The notes under the pieces were generated by a model that did not search any database, had not been told where the DNA came from, and worked only from the letters and a program-made list of their open reading frames with translations. The position numbers and the translations under genes were made by a program. Source: Achromobacter denitrificans NBRC 15125 (GTDB lineage Bacteria; Pseudomonadota; Gammaproteobacteria; Burkholderiales; Burkholderiaceae_B). Taken from it: a DNA stretch of 64,000 bases. The stretch spans positions 1 to 64,000 of the forward strand of contig NZ_BCTQ01000013.1 in the NCBI RefSeq assembly GCF_001571365.1, written 5' to 3'. Positions within the stretch are counted from its first letter, which is position 1. Every line of letters begins with the position of its first letter. Below are positions 41,056-49,126 of the stretch, piece after piece.

Positions 41056-42615
41056 TCACCGAGGCGCGGCATTGATTTGCGTGGCGTCCGCCGCGGCGGA
41101 CGCGGCTCGCGCCTGCCCCTGCGCACCGAATATTTCGGCGTAGAGGTCAGCGCCATAGCTGGTCTGCTCCGGCTCCCCCGGCACCATTTTGAACGTGCGC
41201 GTTCCATCGGCCAGCCGCTGAGCGCGAAGAAACAGGTCGCGCGGATCTCCGCGCGCGTAAAGATGGTGCGCAAGGGAATACTGGTGCGTCACGAACGCAA
41301 TTTTCACGTTTCCCTCCAGCAGCGCGTCGGCGATCATGCGCGCGACCTCGGAGCCCTCGCGTTCGTTCGTCGAGGCGAACGACTCGTTGAACAGCACCAT
41401 CGCCTCCGGCGAGATATCGTCCACGATGGCGCGCATTCTTTTCAATTCCTCGTCGAACTTTCCGCTCTCCATCGTGGTGTCTTCCTCACGCTTGTAATGC
41501 GTGTACAGCCCCTCGCAAAGATTGGCGGTAAAGGACGCCGCGCCCACGAACATCCCGCATTGCATCATCAGCTGAGCCAGGCCGATGCTGCGCAGGAACG
41601 ACGACTTCCCCCCCTGGTTGGCGCCGGTCACGACAATCATGCGGTTCTCGCCGGCATCCAGGGTGTTGGACACCACTTTCTTTCCCATTTTCAGCGCCAG
41701 GCAAACGTCGTACAGCTCACTGAAGCCGTGCGCGCGAGACGCCGGCCCGAGGACCTTGGGAAAGCAGACCGGCTCACCCAGCGCGGACAGCCGGTCGCGC
41801 AGATCGATGCAGCACACGTAGAACGCCAGCTCGGCGCGCAGCAGCGTAAAGAAGCAGGCGATGTGCTCGGCCGACTGCGCCAGCGCGTTGGCCACCAGGT
41901 TCAAGCCTCTGTCGGCCAGCTCCGACAGCGCCCTTGCGCCGTTTTCGTCGCGCGGAGGCAGCGTGTACTGGTACATCTCTGGCTTCTTGCCGAACAGCCG
42001 CGCCAGCCAATGGCGCTGGTCGCGCAGAGGTGTGCGCAGCACATAGTCCGCCCCGCGGTTGCCTTGACCCAGATGCGCGCTCATCGGGATGCCGCCACGG
42101 AACTTCAGCGTCGCCAGGTGCCCCTGTATCTCCGCGATATAGTCCTCATCCAGTTCGTTGCCCAGCATCGTGAACAGCCGCTTCCATCCCTCCGACGAGA
42201 ACTCGGATTCCACCCGTCTGGCCGTCTCGCGCAGTTGCCTGAGCATCGGGATGAGGATCTCGATCACCTCCATCGATCCATGCAGGATGGCCAGCGGGTA
42301 GTGCAGGCCTATGCCCCAGTAGCTCTTCTTCTTCGATTCCAGAGCGTCCATGGAAAGCTGATACAGCTGCCTGACGACGTCGGCATGGGCCAGCGCGTCG
42401 CGCAGCACCGCCTGCCGGTGCTCGACCGTCTCCTTGTTGGCGCGCACGGCCCCCAGCAGCGCCGCGCGCGCGACGGTTGTCAGGAATTCGTCCTCGCCCG
42501 CCATGGCCTGCACCAGGGTAGGCAGCTCCAGGTCATCCATCAAATCGCGGCCGTTGAGCGGCGGCGCCGCGTTCATATCGAAATCCCGGTCCGGGTACAT
42601 GAGAAAGACTTTCAT
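41056..42615 (-). CDS. MutS-like ATPase without mismatch-recognition domain, second of pair
   Basis: Protein of 519 residues. The C-terminal ABC-type ATPase domain has Walker A GANQGGKSS (K337) and a Walker-B-like VLFNESFAST where MutS has a DE pair (Asn410 in place of Asp). The middle is the helical MutS core/lever region; the N-terminal mismatch-binding domain of MutS is missing. The ATG overlaps the stop of its partner as ATGA, so the two are made together and probably form a heteromer. They are under a fluoride riboswitch at 44309-44367. The function is unknown; mismatch repair itself is unlikely. Confidence 0.85.
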   Translation of the reverse strand: MKVFLMYPDRDFDMNAAPPLNGRDLMDDLELPTLVQAMAGEDEFLTTVARAALLGAVRANKETVEHRQAVLRDALAHADVVRQLYQLSMDALESKKKSYWGIGLHYPLAILHGSMEVIEILIPMLRQLRETARRVESEFSSEGWKRLFTMLGNELDEDYIAEIQGHLATLKFRGGIPMSAHLGQGNRGADYVLRTPLRDQRHWLARLFGKKPEMYQYTLPPRDENGARALSELADRGLNLVANALAQSAEHIACFFTLLRAELAFYVCCIDLRDRLSALGEPVCFPKVLGPASRAHGFSELYDVCLALKMGKKVVSNTLDAGENRMIVVTGANQGGKSSFLRSIGLAQLMMQCGMFVGAASFTANLCEGLYTHYKREEDTTMESGKFDEELKRMRAIVDDISPEAMVLFNESFASTNEREGSEVARMIADALLEGNVKIAFVTHQYSLAHHLYARGDPRDLFLRAQRLADGTRTFKMVPGEPEQTSYGADLYAEIFGAQGQARAASAAADATQINAAPR

Positions 42616-44234
42616 GATTGCAGCCGCTCCCTTATCCTGTCGGCGGTAAGGCCGTACTTTTCCGCCAGGGACATGGCGTATGAACGCCCGCTGGCAGGCG
42701 CCCTGACGACCTTGAAGGTGCGCGTGCCGGTCTGCAGCGGATCCACGGCGCTGACCATGCTCACGACCCGGCCGCTGTATGACGCGAGCTCGTCGACGAA
42801 CGTGACCCATACGCCGATCACGTCCAGGCGGTCGGCCTCCTTCATGATCTTCTCGCTGAGAAAGAGCGCGTCCGCAAGCGACGTGGACGTGAATATCTCG
42901 TTCATGACCAGCACGCTGCGCGAGCTCGCCTTCCGCAGGATCCGGTGGATCCTCACCAGGTCGTCCTTGAGTTTTCCGCGCAGGTTTTCGATGTTTTCCT
43001 GGCGCTCGAAATGCGTGAAGATCCGATCGCTCAGGAGCAGCCGCGCGCCGGCCCCGGGAACCGGGCACCCCAATGCCGCCAGGTGGAACAGCTGGCCGAA
43101 CATTCTCGCGAATGTCGTCTTGCCGCCTTGGTTGGGGCCCGAGACGACGATCATTCTCTGGCCGTCGTCCAGCTCGAAGTCGTTGCACACGACTCGCCGC
43201 CCCGCCAGCATGAGTTTCTGGCCCAGCGCGATGTCGAAGCTCCCACGCGCGTAGACACGCTTGTCGGACTCGCTCACCTCCGGAAAACAGAATGGACGTT
43301 CGATGCGGGCGAACTTCTCGACGTGCTCCAGGTAGGCCAGGTAGAACTGGATCTCCCGATCGAACATCGCCACGGTCGCATCCAGATAGCGCCGATGGGT
43401 CGCGTACAGCTCGTCCATGCGCTGGAAGGCGCCCGGGTTCAGCAGCGCAACGAATTCCAGCACCTTGGCCTCGATGTGGTTCATGTCGGCGAATTCGCGG
43501 AACTCGACGCGGTGGTCCCGCGCCTCGCCCTGGCGGAACTTCTCGAAGCTGGCCTCAATCACCCGGCTGTAGTCGTCCTCCTGCGCGTAGCGGAGCACGC
43601 GCAGCGTCCCGCCGTCCACGACGACGCTGTAGTCGATCGAATCGAGTTCCGCCAGCGCCCTCGTTACCCCGGCATCCATCGCGCCGAAAGGCGCGGATGC
43701 CACGTAGCCGTCGAGGAACCTGCCGAATGCGCCCAGCGCGCGCGACCGAATGGCGCAAGCGCGAACCGACCGCGACAACGCCGATACCGCCGCGCAGTAG
43801 GTCCGCACGGCTTCCAGGTGCCAGCGCTTCTGTTGCAGCGGATAATGCAGTTTGTCCGCCTGGCCGAGCTGCTTGCGCATGGCGCGCATGCCCTCGGCGA
43901 ACGTTCTCAGCGCCGCCAGAAGATTGCCGTCCGCCAGATCCCGAAATACCTCATGCCGGTACGCAACGGCGTCCGGTGACTGGAGCGGCTCGCGGAACAA
44001 GCCGCCGAGTCCGTACTCGGCGCGGCTCGCCAGAATCGCCTCGACCGCCTGGTCGAGATTGAGATCGACGAAATAATCGGGCTGAGGCGGCGCCGCTTCC
44101 ATCAACGCAACGCTGGGCTGCGTATCGAGGAACAACACGCTCAGCTCCGGGACGGTCCCGGGCAAGGGGCCGGCCGGCACGGCATCCTTCGGATCTTTGC
44201 CGTCCAGGCCGGAAATAGTGATTGGGTTCGCCAT
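42612..44234 (-). CDS. MutS-like ATPase without mismatch-recognition domain, first of pair
   Basis: Protein of 540 residues. Walker A is GPNQGGKTT (K372), Walker-B-like VLVMNEIFTST has Asn445 before Glu446, and the helical core lies upstream (LEHVEKFARIERPFCFPEV). The ATG at 44234 has GGAGGGAAGG just before it, deciding the start. It is about a distant paralogue of the next gene: both share xNQGGKxxF, a Cys-containing FPEV/FPKV block, and the NE(I/S)F(T/A)ST motif. It is the first gene after the fluoride riboswitch on the minus strand. MutS-type genes are among those known to follow crcB-motif RNAs. Confidence 0.86.
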   Translation of the reverse strand: MANPITISGLDGKDPKDAVPAGPLPGTVPELSVLFLDTQPSVALMEAAPPQPDYFVDLNLDQAVEAILASRAEYGLGGLFREPLQSPDAVAYRHEVFRDLADGNLLAALRTFAEGMRAMRKQLGQADKLHYPLQQKRWHLEAVRTYCAAVSALSRSVRACAIRSRALGAFGRFLDGYVASAPFGAMDAGVTRALAELDSIDYSVVVDGGTLRVLRYAQEDDYSRVIEASFEKFRQGEARDHRVEFREFADMNHIEAKVLEFVALLNPGAFQRMDELYATHRRYLDATVAMFDREIQFYLAYLEHVEKFARIERPFCFPEVSESDKRVYARGSFDIALGQKLMLAGRRVVCNDFELDDGQRMIVVSGPNQGGKTTFARMFGQLFHLAALGCPVPGAGARLLLSDRIFTHFERQENIENLRGKLKDDLVRIHRILRKASSRSVLVMNEIFTSTSLADALFLSEKIMKEADRLDVIGVWVTFVDELASYSGRVVSMVSAVDPLQTGTRTFKVVRAPASGRSYAMSLAEKYGLTADRIRERLQS

Positions 44235-44274
44235 CCCTTCCCTCCGCAAGGTCGATTAGCGGCGGCAAAGGGCG

Positions 44275-44317
44275 CAAAAAAAGCCTACGCGCCTCGACTG
44301 CCGAGATTCACGTAGGC
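44275..44317 (-). terminator. Fluoride riboswitch expression platform (terminator) of the MutS-like operon
   Basis: On the minus strand GCCTACG and CGTAGGC form a stem followed by seven or more T residues (44275-44282 as A in the plus strand). The left arm overlaps the conserved 3' end of the aptamer, so ligand binding and termination exclude each other. Confidence 0.85.
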
Positions 44318-44367
44318 ATCATCAGCCCGGAGCGCCGGGCGGTTAGCGGAGGAATGCCATCTCCGCG
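44309..44367 (-). promoter_or_regulatory. Fluoride riboswitch (crcB motif) no. 2
   Basis: Read on the minus strand: GCGGAGATGGCATTCCTCCGC, TAACCGCC, a GC-rich variable hairpin, then GGGCTGATGATGCCTACG. This is the crcB-motif consensus. A -10-like TACACT lies upstream at 44371-44376. It should switch on the MutS-like pair when fluoride is present. Confidence 0.92.
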
Positions 44368-44422
44368 TCCAGTGTATCGGCGGAATCCCGCCATGGCTAC
44401 CCCCCGCACCGGCCGCGCGTGC

Positions 44423-44452
44423 TTGCGCCGGCCTATTGCGGCCTGCTAAAAT
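44423..44452 (+). promoter_or_regulatory. Promoter of the CLC-F operon
   Basis: A -35-like TTGCGC (44423-44428) and -10-like TAAAAT (44447-44452) are 18 bases apart, just upstream of the third aptamer. Confidence 0.5.
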
Positions 44453-44464
44453 TTCCACGTTCGT

Positions 44465-44526
44465 CGGAGATGGCATTCCTCCGCTAACCGCCGCAAGTTT
44501 CTTACCGCGGCTGATGATGCCTACAG
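44465..44526 (+). promoter_or_regulatory. Fluoride riboswitch (crcB motif) no. 3
   Basis: It contains CGGAGATGGCATTCCTCCG, CTAACCGCC, a variable hairpin and GCGGCTGATGATGCCTACAG. It is divergent from riboswitch no. 2, about 100 bases away. It controls the exporter operon beginning with CLC-F. Confidence 0.93.
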
Positions 44527-44561
44527 ATCCCTGGTTCCCGCCGGGGCTGTAGGCATTTTTT
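44517..44561 (+). terminator. Fluoride riboswitch terminator of the CLC-F operon
   Basis: A perfect 10-bp stem, ATGCCTACAG (44517-44526) with CTGTAGGCAT (44547-44556), is followed by six T residues. The left arm is the conserved 3' end of the aptamer, so fluoride binding should block terminator formation. Confidence 0.9.
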
Positions 44562-44613
44562 GCGTCCTATGGCTGCGCGGATCAGGGGATTTTTCCCTCG
44601 GACCCTGAACTCC

Positions 44614-45933
44614 ATGCCGCGCAACACACGCCTAGAACAACTGGACCTCCTGCCCTACATGGGCAAATGGCTGGCCCTATCCTTCCTCGTCGCATGCTTG
44701 GCCGGCGCGGCGTCCGCGCTTTTCCTCCATGCGCTCGATTGGGCCACCTCCACCCGCGAAGCGAACCGGGCCCTGATCTGGCTGCTGCCCGTGGCCGGCT
44801 TCGCCGTCGGCTGGTGCTATCTGCGCATGGGCCGGCCTGTCGAGGCGGGCAACAACCTGATCATCGACGAAATCCACGATCCGAAGAAAGTCATACCGCT
44901 GCGCATGGTTCCCATGGTGCTCGGCGGCACTGTGATCTCGCACCTGTTCGGCGCCTCCGTCGGGCGTGAAGGAACCGCGGTGCAGATGGGCGGCGCGCTG
45001 GCCGATCAGCTGACCCACATCCTGAGAATGCGGCCGGAAGACCGCCGGATCGTCCTCATGGCCGGGATCGCCGCCGGTTTCTCCTCGGTGTTTGGCACGC
45101 CGCTGGCCGGCGCCCTCTTCGGACTGGAAGTCCTGGCCATCGGCCGCATGCGCTATGACGCCCTTTTCCCATGTGCCGTCGCGGCCATCGCCGCGGACCG
45201 GATCGGCGTGTCGCTGGGCATCCACCACACCCACTACTCCGTGCTGGAAGTCGCGCCGCTGGGCCTGGTGAGCGTGTTGAGCGTGGTCGTCGCCGGCATT
45301 CTCTTCGGCTTGATAGGCATGGTCTTCGCCAACAGCGCGCACGCGCTGGGCGCATTCATGAAACGACGCGTCCCGTATGCGCCGCTGCGGCCGTTCATCG
45401 GCGGAGCCGCCGTCGCCACGGCCGTCTGGGCCCTGGATGGCTATCGCTACATCGGCCTGGGCATTCCCTCGATCGAGCAGGCCTTCCAGCAGCCGGTGGC
45501 GCCTTGGGATTTCGCGGGCAAGCTTCTGTTCACGGTAGGTTCGCTGGGAACGGGATTCAAAGGCGGCGAAGTGACCCCGCTCTTCTACATCGGCGCGACG
45601 TTCGGCAACGCGCTCGCCCCCCTTCTGCATCTGCCATTTTCGATGCTTGCGGGCCTGGGATTCGTTGCCGTGTTCGCGGGCGCCGCCAACACGCCCATCG
45701 CCACCATCGTCATGGCGATCGAACTGTTCGGCCCGGAGATCGCGCCATTTGCCGCCATCGCCTGCATCGCGGCCTACCTGTTCTCAGGCCATAGCGGGAT
45801 CTATCACGCGCAGCGCGTCGGCCATGCCAAGCATCGCGTCGTGCCGGAAGGCATGCGGATCTCGGAACTGGGAGCCTATCGCAAGCAGCTGCGCCAAGAA
45901 TCGATGTCAGCCAATTCCGGCAAACGAATCTAG
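44614..45933 (+). CDS. eriC: CLC-F fluoride/proton antiporter
   Basis: CLC-family membrane protein of 439 residues with about ten to twelve hydrophobic segments. It has VEAGNNLIIDEIHDPKK in place of the chloride-selective GSGIP motif, then ASVGREGTAVQMGG, and SLGTGFKGGEVTPLFYIGA; this combination marks the fluoride-selective CLC-F branch. It expels fluoride from the cytoplasm. Start is uncertain: ATG at 44614 gives a family-length protein, while ATG at 44569 lies immediately after the riboswitch T-tract. It is the first gene behind riboswitch no. 3. Confidence 0.9.
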   Translation: MPRNTRLEQLDLLPYMGKWLALSFLVACLAGAASALFLHALDWATSTREANRALIWLLPVAGFAVGWCYLRMGRPVEAGNNLIIDEIHDPKKVIPLRMVPMVLGGTVISHLFGASVGREGTAVQMGGALADQLTHILRMRPEDRRIVLMAGIAAGFSSVFGTPLAGALFGLEVLAIGRMRYDALFPCAVAAIAADRIGVSLGIHHTHYSVLEVAPLGLVSVLSVVVAGILFGLIGMVFANSAHALGAFMKRRVPYAPLRPFIGGAAVATAVWALDGYRYIGLGIPSIEQAFQQPVAPWDFAGKLLFTVGSLGTGFKGGEVTPLFYIGATFGNALAPLLHLPFSMLAGLGFVAVFAGAANTPIATIVMAIELFGPEIAPFAAIACIAAYLFSGHSGIYHAQRVGHAKHRVVPEGMRISELGAYRKQLRQESMSANSGKRI

Positions 45934-45946
45934 GACCCCATACAGA

Positions 45947-46309
45947 ATGACCACCGACATGACCGCATTGCGCCTGTACTTCCCGATTTCGGCCCGCGCC
46001 CAGGCGACGCGCTTCTGGCATCGCCTGAGCGCGCCCGCCCTGGCCCACCACCTGATCAACGCGGCCCGGCGATCCGGCATCCAGCAAGCCGTGCTGCACT
46101 CCATCCAATCGGGCTACCTGAAGGGAGAGCGGCTCACCCACCACCACCCGGAAGTCACGAGCATGAGACATCCCCAATGCGTCGAGCTGATCGACAGCGA
46201 ATCGGCCCTGCGCAAGTTTCTCCACGACCACGCGGCCGAACTGCATAAAGTCCGCGCGGTGCTGCTCAAGTGCGAGATTCCGCTGGTCCCCCATGGCCAG
46301 CCCGGTTGA
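45947..46309 (+). CDS. DUF190-like protein, divergent copy 2
   Basis: Protein of 120 residues. The overall pattern fits DUF190: [11 protein letters not shown] at the start, a helix [20 protein letters not shown], and [21 protein letters not shown] followed by [13 protein letters not shown]. It is more diverged than copies 1 and 3, being His-rich in the middle ([13 protein letters not shown]). It lies between the CLC-F and CrcB genes in the riboswitch operon. Confidence 0.7.
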   Translation: MTTDMTALRLYFPISARAQATRFWHRLSAPALAHHLINAARRSGIQQAVLHSIQSGYLKGERLTHHHPEVTSMRHPQCVELIDSESALRKFLHDHAAELHKVRAVLLKCEIPLVPHGQPG

Positions 46310-46320
46310 GGGGCGCGGTG

Positions 46321-46707
46321 ATGGCTGCCACGCTCATCGCAATTTCGACGGGAGCGGCCTTGGGCGCCCTGCTGCGGTGGTGGCTGGGAAACGCCTTCAA
46401 CGCGCTGCTCCCATCCATTCCCCCCGGCACCCTTATCGCCAACCTGCTGGGCGGCTACATCATCGGCCTGGCGATCAGTTATTTCGGCGGCCACCCTGGG
46501 CTCTCGCCCCAGTGGCGGCTGTTCATCGTCACGGGCTTCTGTGGCGGCTTGACGACCTTTTCGACATTTTCCGGCGAGTTGGCCTCCTTGCTGCAGCAGG
46601 AGCGCTACGGCTGGTTGGCGGCCTCCATCGCTATGCACGTAGGCGGTTCCCTCGCCATGACTCTGCTTGGCATCGCCACGATTTCCGCGATGCGATCCCC
46701 CCATTGA
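46321..46707 (+). CDS. crcB: Fluoride channel Fluc/CrcB
   Basis: Protein of 128 residues with four membrane helices. It has [14 protein letters not shown], the conserved Asn in [13 protein letters not shown], and [15 protein letters not shown], the Fluc signature region. It works as a dual-topology homodimer that lets fluoride out. Its presence with CLC-F in one transcript is unusual redundancy. The start ATG at 46321 begins the first helix; an upstream extension would be hydrophilic. Confidence 0.92.
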   Translation: MAATLIAISTGAALGALLRWWLGNAFNALLPSIPPGTLIANLLGGYIIGLAISYFGGHPGLSPQWRLFIVTGFCGGLTTFSTFSGELASLLQQERYGWLAASIAMHVGGSLAMTLLGIATISAMRSPH

Positions 46708-46729
46708 CCCCGTACCTGGAGCATGCGCC

Positions 46730-47050
46730 ATGAAAGGATATCAACTGACTTTCTATACCCAGCAGGATCGGCGGCACGGCAACGAACCCCTGGCCGAATG
46801 GTTGCTCAAACTGGCCAGGCAACATGGCGCCTTGGGCGGAACGCTGTTCAGCGCCGGCGAGAGCTTCGGCCACGATGGCCGCTTCCATTCCGCGCATTTC
46901 TTCGAGCTGGCGGACCAACCTGTCGGTGTCGTGGCCGCCGTGGACGAAGCGACCTGCACCAGGGTGCTCGACGCCATCCGCAGCGAGAACATCGACGTTT
47001 TCTTCGTCAAGACGCCGGTCGAATACGGGCGCACCGGATCAACCGGCTGA
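46730..47050 (+). CDS. DUF190 family protein, copy 3
   Basis: Protein of 106 residues, close paralogue of the riboswitch-controlled copy at 40699-41028 (shared GYQLTF, TQQ, RRH, SAHFFELADQPV). It follows crcB by 22 bp. The C-terminus FFVKTPVEYG matches the last strand of the family. Probably a soluble partner or sensor for the exporters; this is inference. Confidence 0.85.
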   Translation: MKGYQLTFYTQQDRRHGNEPLAEWLLKLARQHGALGGTLFSAGESFGHDGRFHSAHFFELADQPVGVVAAVDEATCTRVLDAIRSENIDVFFVKTPVEYGRTGSTG

Positions 47051-47115
47051 TCCGCAAGCCCCCCAAGGTTCCAGCCGACCGCGCCAGGTCATTTCCCATA
47101 TGGAGCTCGCAAGCC

Positions 47116-47796
47116 ATGACACACATCATCCTCACGCGCCACGGCCATGTCGATTGGATCGCCCCCGAGAGGTTCCGCGGCCGAGCGGAGCTGCCTTTGT
47201 CCGGGCTGGGGAAAAAGCAGGCCGCAGCTCTCGGGGGCCGAATGGCCCGAACGGCCAAGCCGTCGGCGATATATGCAAGTCCACTGTCGCGTTGCATGGA
47301 CACCGCGCAAGCCATTTCCCGAACGACAGGGGCGGCTGTCCATACGCTTCCCGATCTGGTCGATACCGATTATGGTCAGTGGCAGGGCCGTACCCATCAA
47401 GAAGTCAAAGAGCGCTGGCCCCAAGCGTTCAAAAACTGGTTTGAACACCCCGACCTGACAGCCATCCCCGACGGCGAGACCTTGCCGGCCGTTCTGGCCC
47501 GGGCGACGTCGGTCCTGCGCAAGATGCTCTCCGAGCACCCAAACGATCAAGTCGTCCTTGTTGGTCACGACAGCATCAATCGCGTGATGCTGCTCCATGC
47601 ATTGGGCTTGCCGCTCTCCCATTACTGGCGCGTGAGGCAGGATCCGTGTTGTGTCAACGAAGTCCAGATCGCTTCAGACGGCTGCACGATACTCCGAATC
47701 AATGAAACCTATCATCTGGTTGATGTCGAGTCGCAAGGCCATCCGCTTCAACTGAAGCCAAGAACGATTGGCCGGCAGCAACGGCCATTCCTCTGA
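47116..47796 (+). CDS. Histidine phosphatase family protein (phosphoglycerate mutase-like)
   Basis: Protein of 226 residues. RHG at residues 8-10 holds the catalytic His, with ASPLSRCMDTAQAI, DLVDTDYGQWQGRTHQEV, PDGETLPAVLARA and the second His in VLVGHDSINRVML. It hydrolyses a phosphomonoester of unknown identity. It is in line with the fluoride export genes, 65 bp after the last DUF190 gene, and no terminator was seen between them. Fluoride inhibits phosphoryl-transfer enzymes, so a metabolite-repair role is conceivable. Confidence 0.82.
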   Translation: MTHIILTRHGHVDWIAPERFRGRAELPLSGLGKKQAAALGGRMARTAKPSAIYASPLSRCMDTAQAISRTTGAAVHTLPDLVDTDYGQWQGRTHQEVKERWPQAFKNWFEHPDLTAIPDGETLPAVLARATSVLRKMLSEHPNDQVVLVGHDSINRVMLLHALGLPLSHYWRVRQDPCCVNEVQIASDGCTILRINETYHLVDVESQGHPLQLKPRTIGRQQRPFL

Positions 47797-47828
47797 ACAC
47801 GCGGGGTCGTGGATCGCCGGAGGCGCCT

Positions 47829-49031
47829 ATGATTCCTTCCACTCGGTTGAGCCGCAAGACGCCGCCGCAGCCCACCAAGGCGATGCGCTTCGTGTTGCTC
47901 ATTGGTCTGTTGAGCTGCTTCGCGGATATGACGCACGAAGGGTCGCGCAGTATCCTGGGCCCGTTTCTCGGGAGCATGCAGGCGAGTGCGTTCGCGATCG
48001 GGACGATTACCGGCTTCGGCGAATTCGCCGGATATGGCATTCGATACTTCTCGGGAAGATTTGCCGATTCCACAGGCAAGTTCTGGCCGACGGCCATCTT
48101 CGGCTACGTACTTCAGATGGCTTCCGTGCCTGCCCTCGCACTGGTTGACAACTGGCAGGAGGCCGCCGTCCTTATTGTTCTGGAACGCGTGGGTCGCGCA
48201 ATTCGGAACCCGCCGCGAGACGTCATGCTTTCACACGCGGCGCAGCACATTGGCGGGTATGGCTGGACGTTCGGCGTTCATGAAGCCTGCGACCAGCTCG
48301 GCGCGATGCTGGGACCCCTCGCGATGGCGGGCGTGCTCGCAATCCACGCTGACTACAAACACGCATTTGCGGTGTTGGCGATACCTGCCACGTTCAACCT
48401 GGTTTTCCTGGCGCTGGCGCGCCACCGATACCCTCGGCCTGAAGAGCTCGAAGATGCCATCCCTCTCGCATCCCGCGCGGGCTCGTACTCCCGCAGGTTC
48501 TGGCTCTACATGGTCGGTGCCTGCCTGATTGCGCTAGGCTTCGCCGACTACCCGCTGCTCGCCTTCCACTTCACGCGCGGCGGAACCGTTCCCTCGTCTT
48601 GGATTCCCATCTTCTACGCGATCGCAATGGCGACAAGTGGCGCGTCCTCGCTCTTGTTCGGCCGGTTGTTCGACCGCTACGGCTTCATTGTGCTTATCGC
48701 CTTGACGGCGTTTGGCTCGCTCTTCGCTCCCCTGGTCTTTCTAGGGAACTTTGAAACAGCGATGGTCGGCGCGGCAATCTGGGGCATGGGGATGGGCGTG
48801 CACGAGTCCATCATTCCCGCTGCCGTCAGTCCGATGGTTCCCGACAACCAGCGCGCGACCGCCTTCGGCATTTTCACCGGAGCCTACGGAATCTCCTGGT
48901 TTCTTGGAAGCACGCTCATCGGCCTGCTCTACGAGCGGTCTTTAGCCCTGGCGATCACGTTTTGCGTGGTATCTCAGCTACTTGCCTTGCCCTTATTCGT
49001 GCTATTGACTCAGGGGAAACGGACACAGTGA
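47829..49031 (+). CDS. Major facilitator superfamily transporter
   Basis: MFS protein of 400 residues with about twelve hydrophobic segments. It opens with LIGLLSCFADMTHEGSRSILGPFL and shows a loop motif ERVGRAIRNPPRDVMLSHA and GVHEACDQLGAMLGPL. This resembles MFS proteins found with phosphatases and nickel/cobalt or drug resistance, but the substrate is not recognised. It starts 32 bp after the phosphatase gene. Base composition is somewhat less GC-rich than in upstream genes. Confidence 0.85.
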   Translation: MIPSTRLSRKTPPQPTKAMRFVLLIGLLSCFADMTHEGSRSILGPFLGSMQASAFAIGTITGFGEFAGYGIRYFSGRFADSTGKFWPTAIFGYVLQMASVPALALVDNWQEAAVLIVLERVGRAIRNPPRDVMLSHAAQHIGGYGWTFGVHEACDQLGAMLGPLAMAGVLAIHADYKHAFAVLAIPATFNLVFLALARHRYPRPEELEDAIPLASRAGSYSRRFWLYMVGACLIALGFADYPLLAFHFTRGGTVPSSWIPIFYAIAMATSGASSLLFGRLFDRYGFIVLIALTAFGSLFAPLVFLGNFETAMVGAAIWGMGMGVHESIIPAAVSPMVPDNQRATAFGIFTGAYGISWFLGSTLIGLLYERSLALAITFCVVSQLLALPLFVLLTQGKRTQ

Positions 49032-49126
49032 AGCGGGTACGCGAGAACTTGCTTTTCTGTACACTCGCGTAGCCTGGGGCTTCAGACTGAAGCGGCTCGC
49101 TAACGTGGATCGAGGACGAATCGGGT

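Noticed and set aside
49038-49071. Inverted repeat TACGCGAG...CTCGCGTA between the MFS and GGEEF genes as a terminator
   Set aside because: The loop is 18 bases and there is no T-tract; it could equally flank a promoter, so no call was made.
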